Shown here in pieces: positions 36,244-45,106 of a stretch of 64,000 bases of DNA. The first letter of the stretch is position 1, and the number at the start of each line of letters is the position of its first letter. This stretch comes from Solitalea koreensis (lineage in GTDB: Bacteria; Bacteroidota; Bacteroidia; Sphingobacteriales; Sphingobacteriaceae): NCBI RefSeq assembly GCF_900182575.1, contig NZ_FXSZ01000003.1:186001-250000 (forward strand), written 5' to 3'. The notes under the pieces were generated by a model. The model was not told the DNA's origin and ran no database searches. It saw nothing but the letters and a program-made list of their open reading frames with translations. The translations under genes and the position numbers were made by a program.

Positions 36244-36696
36244 TTAGATGGTGCTTTTATTTTGTTTATTCCAGTCGTTATAAGTTAATTCAAAAATGGT
36301 ATCGCCATGACTGTCTTTGCCGGTTGCTTTCCAACCTGATTTTCTATAAAACCCGTCCGCCCTTGAATTAGGCTGAGTACTAAGCCAAACTGCTGCTTTT
36401 GTTTGACTAAAATACCAGTTGAGCATAGTGTCATGTAGCTGTTTGCCTACACCTAATCCCTCATATTCGGGGCGGACAAACAATGCCCAAATGTTGTTCT
36501 TTAGTAAATTAACTATTGAAAATCCAATGATTATATGATCTATTTCACATACCCAACCTTTGCCCAAAACAGAAACATGATATTCATAGTCTTCTGCTGT
36601 AATTAACGACGGATTTGACAATACGTTTTCTTTAACTGACATCCGTATTGCATGCAATTCTTTAAAATCTGAAGGCTTAGCTTCTCTAAAAAACAT
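36244..36696 (-). CDS. GNAT-family N-acetyltransferase
   Basis: About 150 residues from the ATG at 36696 (the frame opens with TTG at 36714). GNAT core: FREAKPSDFKELHAIRMSV, then IWALFVRPEYEGLGVGKQLHDTML, the acetyl-CoA-binding R/Q-x-x-G-x-G/A loop in the form EGLGVGKQL. The substrate cannot be predicted. Convergent with the DUF1365 gene. Confidence 0.85.
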   Translation of the reverse strand: MFFREAKPSDFKELHAIRMSVKENVLSNPSLITAEDYEYHVSVLGKGWVCEIDHIIIGFSIVNLLKNNIWALFVRPEYEGLGVGKQLHDTMLNWYFSQTKAAVWLSTQPNSRADGFYRKSGWKATGKDSHGDTIFELTYNDWNKQNKSTI

Positions 36697-36800
36697 AGAA
36701 GACAAGTTAAGCAATTAACGGTTAGATGTAACAGCTCAACAGGAGTTTAAAATAAGAAAAATCCACTTGGCCAACTTTCCTTTAATCCGCCGCATCTTTG

Positions 36801-36808
36801 TACCTTTG
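36801..36808 (+). promoter_or_regulatory. Bacteroidetes -7 element upstream of rbfA
   Basis: TACCTTTG fits TAnnTTTG about 94 bp before the ATG at 36903. Position gives a 5' leader of some 85 nt. Confidence 0.4.
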
Positions 36809-36902
36809 CAAGGCTCAGTTAAAATCTGTAGCTTATGATCGAGTTATTTAATCAACTCCAAAATAGTTGGAATTGGTGCGAAGAATATAGAAATTGATGA
36901 CG

Positions 36903-37274
36903 ATGGAATCGAAAAGACAACAAAAATTTGCCCGGGTTATTCAAAAGGACCTGGCCGATATATTTCAGGTTGAAGGACAGCAATTGTTCCCAAACACCTT
37001 TATCACCATTACTAAGGTGCGGGTTACGCCTGACTTGGCTGTTGCACGTGTTTATCTTAGTTTTTTTAATACATCAAATCCTCAGTTGGCCATTAATACC
37101 ATAAAGGCACAACAAGGTGAAATTCGGTATAAACTAGGCAAGCGAATTAAAGATCAGGTTAGGGTTGTTCCTGAACTGGATTTCTTCATTGATGATACCC
37201 AAGATTACGTGGCAAAAATGGACAAGCTCTTTAATGAGATTGAAAAACAGCCTAAATCAAGCGAGGAGGAATAG
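36903..37274 (+). CDS. rbfA: Ribosome-binding factor A
   Basis: A cold-shock 30S-assembly factor of about 123 residues, KH-like fold. It opens MESKRQQKFARVIQKDLADIFQ as Bacteroidetes RbfA proteins do, followed by ITKVRVTPDLAVARVYLSFF and the signature RYKLGKRIKDQVRVVPELDFFIDDT. The ATGs at 36897 and 36903 both fit; I use 36903 because of family starts. A Glu/Lys-rich tail follows. Ends at a long hairpin. Confidence 0.94.
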   Translation: MESKRQQKFARVIQKDLADIFQVEGQQLFPNTFITITKVRVTPDLAVARVYLSFFNTSNPQLAINTIKAQQGEIRYKLGKRIKDQVRVVPELDFFIDDTQDYVAKMDKLFNEIEKQPKSSEEE

Positions 37275-37284
37275 TCTTAATTAT

Positions 37285-37329
37285 GAATACTGAATTATAA
37301 ATAATAGGGGTGTTTATAATTCAGCATTC
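37285..37329. terminator. AT-rich hairpin between convergent genes
   Basis: Left arm 37285-37301 and right arm 37313-37329, with 16 of 17 positions paired (core TGAATTATAAA/TTTATAATTCA). It separates rbfA and the TPR protein gene. Sequence style resembles the intercistronic hairpins listed at 41955, 52848 and 53485. Confidence 0.55.
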
Positions 37330-37339
37330 ATCATTTCAT

Positions 37340-40225
37340 TTACCTGAAAGCCGGCCCCGGCTTCATTTTTAAATTGATTAACTTATCGTATACGGCATTG
37401 GCTTCTTTGGTAAAGCCGGCGGTTCTGTAAAATTTAATCAAATCGAAAACTGCATTAAAATGGTAAGGGTTTAGTTCGATTACTTTTTTGTAATCCTGTG
37501 AGGCCTCTTCCATTAAAGCTTTGCTCTCCCGAATTTTAGCTTCTGTATAATAGTAATCTGCCTTTTCAAAATTATCCTTTGCGGGTGGTAAAGCAGCAAA
37601 TAGCTCTTCGGCTTTTGAAGTTTGGTTAAGATTCGCCAGCAAACGTATAAGACGAGTTTGGTTGCCATTAATCATTGGTTTGCCATTCAATAATGGTTTA
37701 ATCAATATTGCAGCTGAATCAGTTTCGGCTTCCCAATAATAATATTCAGCTATTTTTAAGGTGAAATCAGCACGTTCTGATCCACTTGCAGTTAATATTT
37801 TTTGTACACTTTGAAGGTTGGCGATTGCCTCATCATAACTTTTGTTGGCAGCCAGCGCATCGGCAAATTGCCCGCGTAAATCATAGTTTTGAGGTTTTTG
37901 TTGTACTTGCTTTCTCAACACTTCAACGGCGTCATTGTATCCCAAGCCAGCCTTAAGCAAGGCGGCATAAGCCACTTGTTCATCGCGAATGTCGCGTAGA
38001 TAAGTTGAAGTGGTAGGAGCCGACTTTGCGTAATTCTCCGCTGTAAAAAAAGCATCTGCCACTAATCCATTTTTTTTATAGAAATCTTCCATAGCCGAAA
38101 TAATTTCGGCCTTAACCATAGGATCGGGTTCTATTTGAAGTGCTTTTTGATAAAGTTGAGTTTGATTTGAAATAGACTCTGCTGGAGAAATCAACCCTTT
38201 TTCAGCTTGTGCCTGAAGCAACTTTGCTTTGCTTACCAATAGAGGAGAATATTGGGCATTCAATGATTGAGCAGTTTGTAAGTACTGTTGAGCAGCCGTA
38301 AAGTCTCCGGAAGCAATTTTAAGATCAGCATATGCTACCAGTGCCGGAGAATAGTTGCTGTCATAGTTGAGTGCGGTGTCCAATAGTTTTGCTGCACGAT
38401 TTTTATCGGTGGCAAGTAAACTAAGATTTAAATAGGATTGGGCCCAATTGCTTTTCATCGCTGAAGCATTTCCCGATAATGCATTTTTCTCTTTTTTAGT
38501 GAGATTGTCAATAAATGCGAACATTCCCGGATCCTTAGTTTTAAGGTCGGCAGTGGTATTCATTGATTTAAAATCCAAGGGGTGCACCTTCACGGCTTCA
38601 AAGTAAGCTGGATAAGCTTGCGCAAAATATTCGTGTTCGTTATTGGCTGAATAATAATCGAGCATACGGTTTTCTTGCATCGCTTTGTAATATAATTCGC
38701 GAATCTTACGCGTTTCAGCATCCGTTAAAACATTAAGATGAATGAGGTGCATAAACTCATGAAGGAGTACATTCCGTTCCTGATAGGCGCCACGTTCTAC
38801 ATACTCAATACCTGCAGCGCCGCTGCCAACACCGCGGATATCCATCCATTGGCGATTATCAAAGGTCGTAGCTTGTCGGTAAAAATTATCGTGCAGTGCT
38901 GTAGCCAGATCAATATGCAAGGGTGGGATTGCAAAAGTTTTATTTTGTTTAGAAAGCAAAGGGAAATAAGCACTAGAGGTATACAATTGAGTCCACGCCC
39001 ATTTTTTAACCGTTTCTCCCGGATAATAATTAACGTCGGGGAAGACGCGTTCGAAGTTCTTCGTATCTTTAATCGTTAACGTTTTCAATGCGTTTTCAAT
39101 AGAATCAAATGCGGCATAATACGGAATGCGTTTCGATTTGATAACTGCCGCTAAGCCGTTGTGTGCTGGTCCAAAGTGTTGTTTTTTTGAAAGTATTTGT
39201 AAGAAAATGGCCTGAGCTGAATCAAGACGAGTGCTGCGTTTCATATCAAACGCCATATAATAAGCAGAACCTCGCAGCATTGCCGGAAGTACCGAATGCG
39301 GATATTTTTTCTCAATAGTTCTGCTATAATCAATGGCTTCTTGGATTTTATGCGAGCGAATTAAATCATCAGCCGGAGCGAGTTCTTTACGAACTTGTTC
39401 ATCCTCTTTTTGGGCATAATCAGCATATGTTAATTGTGTATGTCCGTTTCCCCAGTGCCAGTGCGTTTGAAAGTGCAGTGGATTTATAGCCAATGCTAAA
39501 TCCCATTGAGCAGCCATGGCCTTTAGTTGGGTGGCGTCAACTCTGCGCCAAATAGCATAACCATAGTTGAAACGGGCGTCGGCATTGTAAGGATCAAGCT
39601 CCAGGCTTTTTTTTAGCGGAGCCTCAGCCTGATCAGGTTTTTGTGTCCAAAATAAAACATCCGATTCTAGCAACCAGGCCTCTGCATTATTTGGAAATTG
39701 AGTTTCTATTTCTTTAGCAATCTTAAAGGCATTATCATATTGCTTTTGCAACAATTGAGCTCTGCCCATGAGCAACATGGCTTTGTCGTAAAAGGGTTTG
39801 TCTTTAAGCAAAGTAATGGCCTGACAGGTTTTTTCGGCTTCAGGAAGCTTCCAAGCCTGTATTTCTAGTTGTGCTTTTAACAATAAAGCTTTTACGTTTT
39901 CTTTTTTCCTTTCAAGTACAGCGCTTACCAATGAGTCGGCCTTCTTAAAATCATTATTAAGGAGGAGATAATCGGCATAAAGCAATTTCATTTCAATGTT
40001 TGGACTCTTGTCTGCTTTAATCAACAAAAAAGCATCATTCCATGCACCTAATTTTAACAAGCGCTCAATTTTGGACTCTGTTTTTAACTCCTTGCTGGCT
40101 AAAATCATTGCACGCTTTTTGTTGAGATTTTCCCTCGTTACATTGATGCTGTCAGGATTTTCTCCCTTTGCATGAAGACAGAAAAGAATAGAAATTACAC
40201 CTATTAAGAAACTGGATTTATTCAT
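37340..40225 (-). CDS. Secreted TPR protein with HExxH metallopeptidase centre
   Basis: 961 residues with a signal peptide (to about residue 21). TPR arrays occupy about 55-290 and 590-950. Between them lies a peptidase-like domain with HEFMH at 489-493 and a downstream NEHEYFAQAY some 30 residues later that would give the third (Glu) zinc ligand, the gluzincin pattern. Many Ala/Lys TPR helices suggest a protein-binding scaffold. No named family recognised. It stands alone, antiparallel to its neighbours. Confidence 0.8.
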   Translation of the reverse strand: MNKSSFLIGVISILFCLHAKGENPDSINVTRENLNKKRAMILASKELKTESKIERLLKLGAWNDAFLLIKADKSPNIEMKLLYADYLLLNNDFKKADSLVSAVLERKKENVKALLLKAQLEIQAWKLPEAEKTCQAITLLKDKPFYDKAMLLMGRAQLLQKQYDNAFKIAKEIETQFPNNAEAWLLESDVLFWTQKPDQAEAPLKKSLELDPYNADARFNYGYAIWRRVDATQLKAMAAQWDLALAINPLHFQTHWHWGNGHTQLTYADYAQKEDEQVRKELAPADDLIRSHKIQEAIDYSRTIEKKYPHSVLPAMLRGSAYYMAFDMKRSTRLDSAQAIFLQILSKKQHFGPAHNGLAAVIKSKRIPYYAAFDSIENALKTLTIKDTKNFERVFPDVNYYPGETVKKWAWTQLYTSSAYFPLLSKQNKTFAIPPLHIDLATALHDNFYRQATTFDNRQWMDIRGVGSGAAGIEYVERGAYQERNVLLHEFMHLIHLNVLTDAETRKIRELYYKAMQENRMLDYYSANNEHEYFAQAYPAYFEAVKVHPLDFKSMNTTADLKTKDPGMFAFIDNLTKKEKNALSGNASAMKSNWAQSYLNLSLLATDKNRAAKLLDTALNYDSNYSPALVAYADLKIASGDFTAAQQYLQTAQSLNAQYSPLLVSKAKLLQAQAEKGLISPAESISNQTQLYQKALQIEPDPMVKAEIISAMEDFYKKNGLVADAFFTAENYAKSAPTTSTYLRDIRDEQVAYAALLKAGLGYNDAVEVLRKQVQQKPQNYDLRGQFADALAANKSYDEAIANLQSVQKILTASGSERADFTLKIAEYYYWEAETDSAAILIKPLLNGKPMINGNQTRLIRLLANLNQTSKAEELFAALPPAKDNFEKADYYYTEAKIRESKALMEEASQDYKKVIELNPYHFNAVFDLIKFYRTAGFTKEANAVYDKLINLKMKPGPAFR

Positions 40226-40406
40226 GGCATAAGTAATAATGAGTCATTAAAAACAACATTGCAATATGCTGTTTTAACAAGTGAAAATTACTGATTTCTA
40301 AAAAAAGGAGCGAATTAAATTTTGTGGATATTTAACAAAAGATTAATAATTTATTAGCTGACAGTTTATTCAGTGAGCATATTTTAACCTCTAAATAAAT
40401 TACGCT

Positions 40407-40628
40407 ATGCAGAAATTACAAAACAATGCAACCCCTATTCCTTTTAAAGCCTCAAAAGGAAATACTATGAATTTGGCTCAGGTAAATTGGAGTTTTATAA
40501 TGGATGACTCAAAGAGTGAAGGGCCTCAAAACGATTATTTGAGTCAGAATGAAGGATTGGCGGGAGACAAACTTCATGAAAAATGGGACTTGTTATTCGA
40601 TGACTTTGATGATTTACGTCTGAAATAG
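40407..40628 (+). CDS. Small acidic hypothetical protein
   Basis: 73 residues, no signal peptide or membrane helix. The C-terminus is strongly acidic with WDLLFDDFDDLRLK. A proper terminator follows directly, supporting a real transcript. No family recognised. Confidence 0.55.
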   Translation: MQKLQNNATPIPFKASKGNTMNLAQVNWSFIMDDSKSEGPQNDYLSQNEGLAGDKLHEKWDLLFDDFDDLRLK

Positions 40629-40665
40629 TACAATTGGAGAAAAACTAGTTCCTATCTATAAAAGC

Positions 40666-40695
40666 AAAAATGGGCCGTTATGCCCATTTTTTTAT
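40666..40695. terminator. Rho-independent terminator
   Basis: AAAAATGGGC (40666-40675) pairs with GCCCATTTTT (40682-40691), followed by T's; between the convergent small acidic protein and DUF1501 genes. Confidence 0.85.
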
Positions 40696-40712
40696 TAAAA
40701 TTAAAAAGAGGA

Positions 40713-41909
40713 TTAAATAAGTTTAAGTGTGCTATAGTTTTTATTCAACACAGCAGCATTATTTACTCCTAACCATTTATCAAGTAGTGTTGCATATACA
40801 TTTCTGAAGTCAATTTTAAACTTCAAATCACCATTGTCGAGGTTGCTTAAATCAGGGGCATCGTTGAAAAAACCAGGAGTTTTAAGTTTTCCTCCAAACA
40901 ACATCACATTATTAGCCGTGCCATGGTCTGTTCCTCCACTTGCATTTTGTTTCACCCTTCGGCCAAACTCTGAGAAAGTCATGATAAGTGTATCATCAAG
41001 TTGGCCTTTTTCTTTTAAATCTTTAACAAAAACAGAAACAGCATCAGCGTATGTTTTCAGTTGCCTTGCATGTTGTCCTTTTTGAGCAATATGTGTGTCG
41101 AAACCGCTTAATGAAACATAGTAAACGCGTGTGTCGAGACCTGAGTTGATAAAACTTGAGATCGTTTTTAACTCATTCCCAAATTCAGTTAATGGGTAAA
41201 GGGCAGTGTTTTTATACAATTTAGATGTATCGCTAATGTATTTGGCCGAGGAATAAGTTTCAATCATTGTTTTGTACAAATAGCCAAGGTTATCTTCACT
41301 CAACATCTCATGCTTAGCTTCTTCCACCACATTTTTAAAGAAGGGCTCACGCGTAGTTTTGTACAATTGTTCAACATTGCGAACCGCGATCCCTTTTTTG
41401 GTGATGCCTTTCATTGCTAATGATAAGGATTCATCAACCTCAATTGCATTGTATGGAGCGTTACAAGTTGAGCAGGTCGAGTCCAGGTAACGGCCTATCC
41501 AACCTGTTTGTAAATACTCTTCGGAAGCACTCGCTGTTTGCCAGATATCCATTGAGCGAAAATGAGAACGATCAGGGTTGGGGTAACCAACTTCGTTAAT
41601 AATTGTCATCCATCCTTGATCATAAATCTCTTGTAAAGCACTCATGGCTGGATTTAGTCCCTGCATAGCATTAAGTTTTATTACTTCTGCAGTTTCAATT
41701 CCTAAGCTGGGACGGAGGTTATAATAAATATCATTGCCATGAGGAATGATCATGTTTAAGCCGTCATTTCCGCCTGAAAGTTGTATGATTACTAGTCGTT
41801 TAAATCCTATGGTTTCGGCGGCAAGCGCTTCAAAAGGCTTCAAAAACGATGGGATTAGGAACGCTCCGGAAACCAATGCACTGTTGCGAAGAAATTCACG
41901 TCTTTTCAT
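40713..41909 (-). CDS. DUF1501-family secreted protein
   Basis: 398 residues. It begins MKRREFLRNSALVSGAF, a Tat-like twin-Arg signal. The body has the alkaline-phosphatase-like features of DUF1501: VIIQLSGGNDGLNMIIP at the start, GFDTHIAQKGQH and MTFSEFGRRVKQNASGGTDHGTANN. It is paired with the DUF1800 gene upstream, a common conserved pair in Bacteroidetes and Planctomycetes. Possibly a sulfatase- or phosphatase-like exported enzyme; function unproven. Confidence 0.9.
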   Translation of the reverse strand: MKRREFLRNSALVSGAFLIPSFLKPFEALAAETIGFKRLVIIQLSGGNDGLNMIIPHGNDIYYNLRPSLGIETAEVIKLNAMQGLNPAMSALQEIYDQGWMTIINEVGYPNPDRSHFRSMDIWQTASASEEYLQTGWIGRYLDSTCSTCNAPYNAIEVDESLSLAMKGITKKGIAVRNVEQLYKTTREPFFKNVVEEAKHEMLSEDNLGYLYKTMIETYSSAKYISDTSKLYKNTALYPLTEFGNELKTISSFINSGLDTRVYYVSLSGFDTHIAQKGQHARQLKTYADAVSVFVKDLKEKGQLDDTLIMTFSEFGRRVKQNASGGTDHGTANNVMLFGGKLKTPGFFNDAPDLSNLDNGDLKFKIDFRNVYATLLDKWLGVNNAAVLNKNYSTLKLI

Positions 41910-41954
41910 GTTGAATAGGTCTATTCTTACTTATGTTAAAAATGAAAGCATTAT

Positions 41955-42016
41955 TGAATGATAGATTGATGGAATAAGCCAGATAGTCGACATTCTCTCA
42001 TTCAATCACTCATTCA
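41955..42016. repeat. Intercistronic inverted repeat
   Basis: TGAATGATAGATTGA (41955-41969) and TCAATCACTCATTCA (42002-42016) pair at 13 of 15 positions over a 32-nt loop, between the DUF1800 and DUF1501 genes. Confidence 0.5.
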
Positions 42017-42060
42017 TTTTATCTTCAAACTTTCTCTTGTTCAATCCTCATTAATTCTAT

Positions 42061-43455
42061 CTATGTAAGTTGATACTCCGGCATAGATACCAATTGAACA
42101 ACAATGTCTTTCAAACTTTTGCCATTAAGGTCAGATATCAGGGCTTTTTTTTCTTTTTCAAGATTTGGAGCAAGGATAAAGTCAATCAATTCATCTTTGC
42201 TCATTTTATTAGGTAGTTCTGCGCTGAATTTATCCCAGTCAGGCGTAGCTTGTATTTTTCGTTGTAATTGAGTGGGGCCTTTTTTCATCATGGCAATCTC
42301 TGCTTCATCGTCAGGATCAATTTTTCCCGGTAAATCGATAATGCCATTGTTTAAAATAACAGAAGGGATTTTTAGCCGGTACATCAATGTAGAGCTATCG
42401 ATCCAATTTTTCCCACCGGCCCATCCGCTTACATTTGGAGGGAAGAATAAGACCTGACCCAAGGCGCGTTGCAAAAACATCAACATATTGGTGTTTTCAT
42501 AACTTACGTAAAACTGACGGTTCATCGATACTATAAAATCAACCGGCGATTTGATCATAGTGCCAACATTCTCATCATCATAAAACCAATCTGAACTAAA
42601 CATTTTCACCATAAGCGGCCCTATTTCGTATTTGTTTGAATAGAAGAAATTTGCTAGTTCGTTTACTCGTGCCGTATCAACCTGATCGTTTACGAAGAAC
42701 TTGTAAAGCTTTTTACAAATGAACTGTGCCGTTTCTTTGCGTTCAAGAATAATGTGGATGATATCAGTTCCGTCAAAATTGCCCGTTTTGCCCATGAAGA
42801 CCTTCTGTCCGAAATCATGTTGGTTAACTCGGAAGAAAAAGTCGGTAGTTAAAGGTCTGAATCCCCAGCCTGTAAATGCACGAGCTGCTTGTTTTACATC
42901 ATCTTCGGTATAATTGCCTCGGCCGATAGTGAACAGCTCCATTAATTCCCGGGCGAAGTTTTCATTAGGCTGATCTTTTTTGTTTTGTTGATTGTTCAGG
43001 AACGCAAGCATTGCCGGTGTTTTGGCTACTTCTATTAAAAGATCTTTGAAATTACCTAATGCATTGTTGCGAAGTATATTGTTAAGTTGCTGGTTGTAAG
43101 CAGGATTGATGCTGCGACAAGCAAAATGTCCATGCCAGAACAGAGTCATTTTCTCGCGTAGTTGAGCCTTCGTTGTGCTCATCATTAACATCCACCGGGT
43201 ATTTAAATTTCGAGTGCTTTCTCTGAAAATTTTGGCAAGGTCTTTTCGTTCCTCTTTGCTCATTTCTTCCCTGCCTTTTACCGCAGGCAAATCCATGTCC
43301 AAGTCGAGCTCGTGGTAATGATCTGATTCTTCAAATAACTGTTTAACAGCTTTGGCTACCGATTGCTTACTTAAATGAGCAAGGGTGGAATACGAAATTC
43401 CAAAGCCGGCCCTTGAATACAGGTGTTGTATTTTTCGACTAGTAGCTTGGTCCAT
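42061..43455 (-). CDS. DUF1800-family protein
   Basis: 464 residues. DUF1800 signatures: LYSRAGFGISY at the start, KMTLFWHGHFACRS, NENFARELMELFTIG, DVKQAARAFTGWGF and LGQVLFFPPNVSGWAGG. It lies upstream of the DUF1501 gene (152 bp with an inverted repeat between) and is probably co-transcribed with it. Exported or periplasmic action is likely from the partner's Tat signal, but this protein's own N-terminus shows no clear signal. Function unknown. Confidence 0.92.
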   Translation of the reverse strand: MDQATSRKIQHLYSRAGFGISYSTLAHLSKQSVAKAVKQLFEESDHYHELDLDMDLPAVKGREEMSKEERKDLAKIFRESTRNLNTRWMLMMSTTKAQLREKMTLFWHGHFACRSINPAYNQQLNNILRNNALGNFKDLLIEVAKTPAMLAFLNNQQNKKDQPNENFARELMELFTIGRGNYTEDDVKQAARAFTGWGFRPLTTDFFFRVNQHDFGQKVFMGKTGNFDGTDIIHIILERKETAQFICKKLYKFFVNDQVDTARVNELANFFYSNKYEIGPLMVKMFSSDWFYDDENVGTMIKSPVDFIVSMNRQFYVSYENTNMLMFLQRALGQVLFFPPNVSGWAGGKNWIDSSTLMYRLKIPSVILNNGIIDLPGKIDPDDEAEIAMMKKGPTQLQRKIQATPDWDKFSAELPNKMSKDELIDFILAPNLEKEKKALISDLNGKSLKDIVVQLVSMPEYQLT

Positions 43456-43582
43456 AGGGGTTAATTTTCTTCTATGACTACTGTTTTTATAAGTAGTTTA
43501 ACCTGAGGTAATAATAAATAAAAATACCTTGTTCGTCAGATTGAATTGAGATTGGGACAGCGGAAGGATTGTGATAAACCGA

Positions 43583-44575
43583 CTAATTGTTAAGCTCTAT
43601 TTTTGAAGAGATATAGCTGATGATTTTTTCGGCATGTTCGCGTGAGTTTTCGATGAACCAAACATGTGTGTCCATTCCTCCGCATACCACACCTGCCAAA
43701 AACACATTTGGAAGATTAGTTTCCATGTTTTCAGATGAATAGGAGGGCTGCATTTTCTTATCGGTTGATAGTTTAATCCCAATCTTTTTGAGAAATTCAA
43801 AATTGGGCTGATAGCCGGTCATGGCAATCACCCTATCGTTTTCGATAATTTGTATTCCGTTTGGAGTTTTAATTACTACCTCATTTTCTTTTATTTCAAC
43901 TACCTCTGAATTAAATAAGGCCTTTACTTCATTTGCTTTAATGCGGTTTTCAATATCAGGTTTTACCCAATACTTTACACGTTCGCCAATCGAATCTCCG
44001 CGAATTACCATGGTTACCTCAGCTCCTTTACGGTAGGTTTCTAAAGCAGCATCAACCGCTGAATTATTGGCGCCAATTACCAATACTTTTTGTCCGGCGT
44101 AGTAATGAGGATCTTTATAATAATGAGTAACCTTTGGAAGATTTTCACCTTGAATGTTCATTAGAATCGGAATGTCATAAAATCCGGTAGCAATAATGAT
44201 ATGATTGGATAGGTATTTGCTTTTAGAGGTTTCAATCAGGTATTTTTCCATACGAGGTCTGACATTTTCAACTTCTTCAAACAAATGAATGCTTAGGAGG
44301 TTCGACATCGCAACCCGACGGTAATATTCTAACGCTTCAGGACGAGTAGGTTTGGGGTTGTTCGAAACAAATGGAACTTTTCCAATCTCCAGTCGTTCTG
44401 AAGTAGAAAAGAAAGTCATGTTGAGCGGGTAGTTATACAACGAGTTTACAAGACACCCTTTTTCAATAATCACATAGTTGAGCCCTGCTTTCTTTGCAGC
44501 TAGTCCGCAAGCTAAACCGATGGGCCCTGCTCCAATAATGATTAAATCATACTGGTTTATTAGTTCATTTGTCAT
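43583..44575 (-). CDS. YpdA-like FAD/NAD(P) thiol-disulfide reductase
   Basis: About 330 residues from the ATG at 44575; the frame runs further to 44620 but without a good start. N-terminal FAD motif DLIIIGAGPIGLACGLAAKKAG, a second Rossmann motif VLVIGANNSAVDAALETYRKGAEVTMV, and a closing NVFLAGVVCGG. It lacks the CxxC of thioredoxin reductases, fitting YpdA (bacillithiol disulfide reductase). Bacillithiol is used in some Bacteroidetes, so the role is plausible. Confidence 0.85.
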   Translation of the reverse strand: MTNELINQYDLIIIGAGPIGLACGLAAKKAGLNYVIIEKGCLVNSLYNYPLNMTFFSTSERLEIGKVPFVSNNPKPTRPEALEYYRRVAMSNLLSIHLFEEVENVRPRMEKYLIETSKSKYLSNHIIIATGFYDIPILMNIQGENLPKVTHYYKDPHYYAGQKVLVIGANNSAVDAALETYRKGAEVTMVIRGDSIGERVKYWVKPDIENRIKANEVKALFNSEVVEIKENEVVIKTPNGIQIIENDRVIAMTGYQPNFEFLKKIGIKLSTDKKMQPSYSSENMETNLPNVFLAGVVCGGMDTHVWFIENSREHAEKIISYISSKIELNN

Positions 44576-44680
44576 TGGTTCAATAGCTTCAAAATCACCA
44601 CATAGGGATGAAATCACCAAGCAGCACTAAGAGAAAACAACAACTTCCGACTACTGTTCCTGCTGTCGCCACTGTTTTAA

Positions 44681-45022
44681 TTATTCTTTAGATGTTAAGC
44701 CACTTAACATTGAAGTTGCAACTGAAAGCAACAAGCTAAATAATAGGGCCGACCAAAACCCATCGACGATAAAGCCAGTAACTAGTTTAGCAGCAAATTG
44801 GATAATAAGTGCATTGATAACGAATAGGAATAATCCTAACGTGAGGATTGTAATTGGAAGCGTGAAAAGTACCAATAGTGGTTTGAGCAACATGTTTAAA
44901 ATGGCAAGAACCAAGGCCAGTATTAAAGCCGTTTCAATATTTTTAATGTGAACGCCGGGTAGAATATAGGTTAGGCCAAAAGCTACCAACCCCGTGATAA
45001 TTATTTTGATTATAAAGTTCAT
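44681..45022 (-). CDS. Phage-holin-4-superfamily membrane protein
   Basis: 113 residues with four hydrophobic helices, opening MNFIIKIIITGLVAFGLTYILPG and containing LALVLAILNMLLKPLLVLFTLPITIL. This family is widespread in genomes with no phage nearby and is not evidence of a prophage. Role unknown. Confidence 0.85.
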   Translation of the reverse strand: MNFIIKIIITGLVAFGLTYILPGVHIKNIETALILALVLAILNMLLKPLLVLFTLPITILTLGLFLFVINALIIQFAAKLVTGFIVDGFWSALLFSLLLSVATSMLSGLTSKE

Positions 45023-45106
45023 CGTTTGAAGGTGTTATTAGTGATTTAAAATTTGAAACTTCGGTATTCAATGAATGGCTAACCATTTCTTGATTTCTAC
45101 TTAAGG

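Noticed and set aside
44681..45022. Phage-holin-4-superfamily gene as sign of a prophage.
   Set aside because: No other phage gene, integrase or attachment site is near, and this family is common in non-phage contexts.
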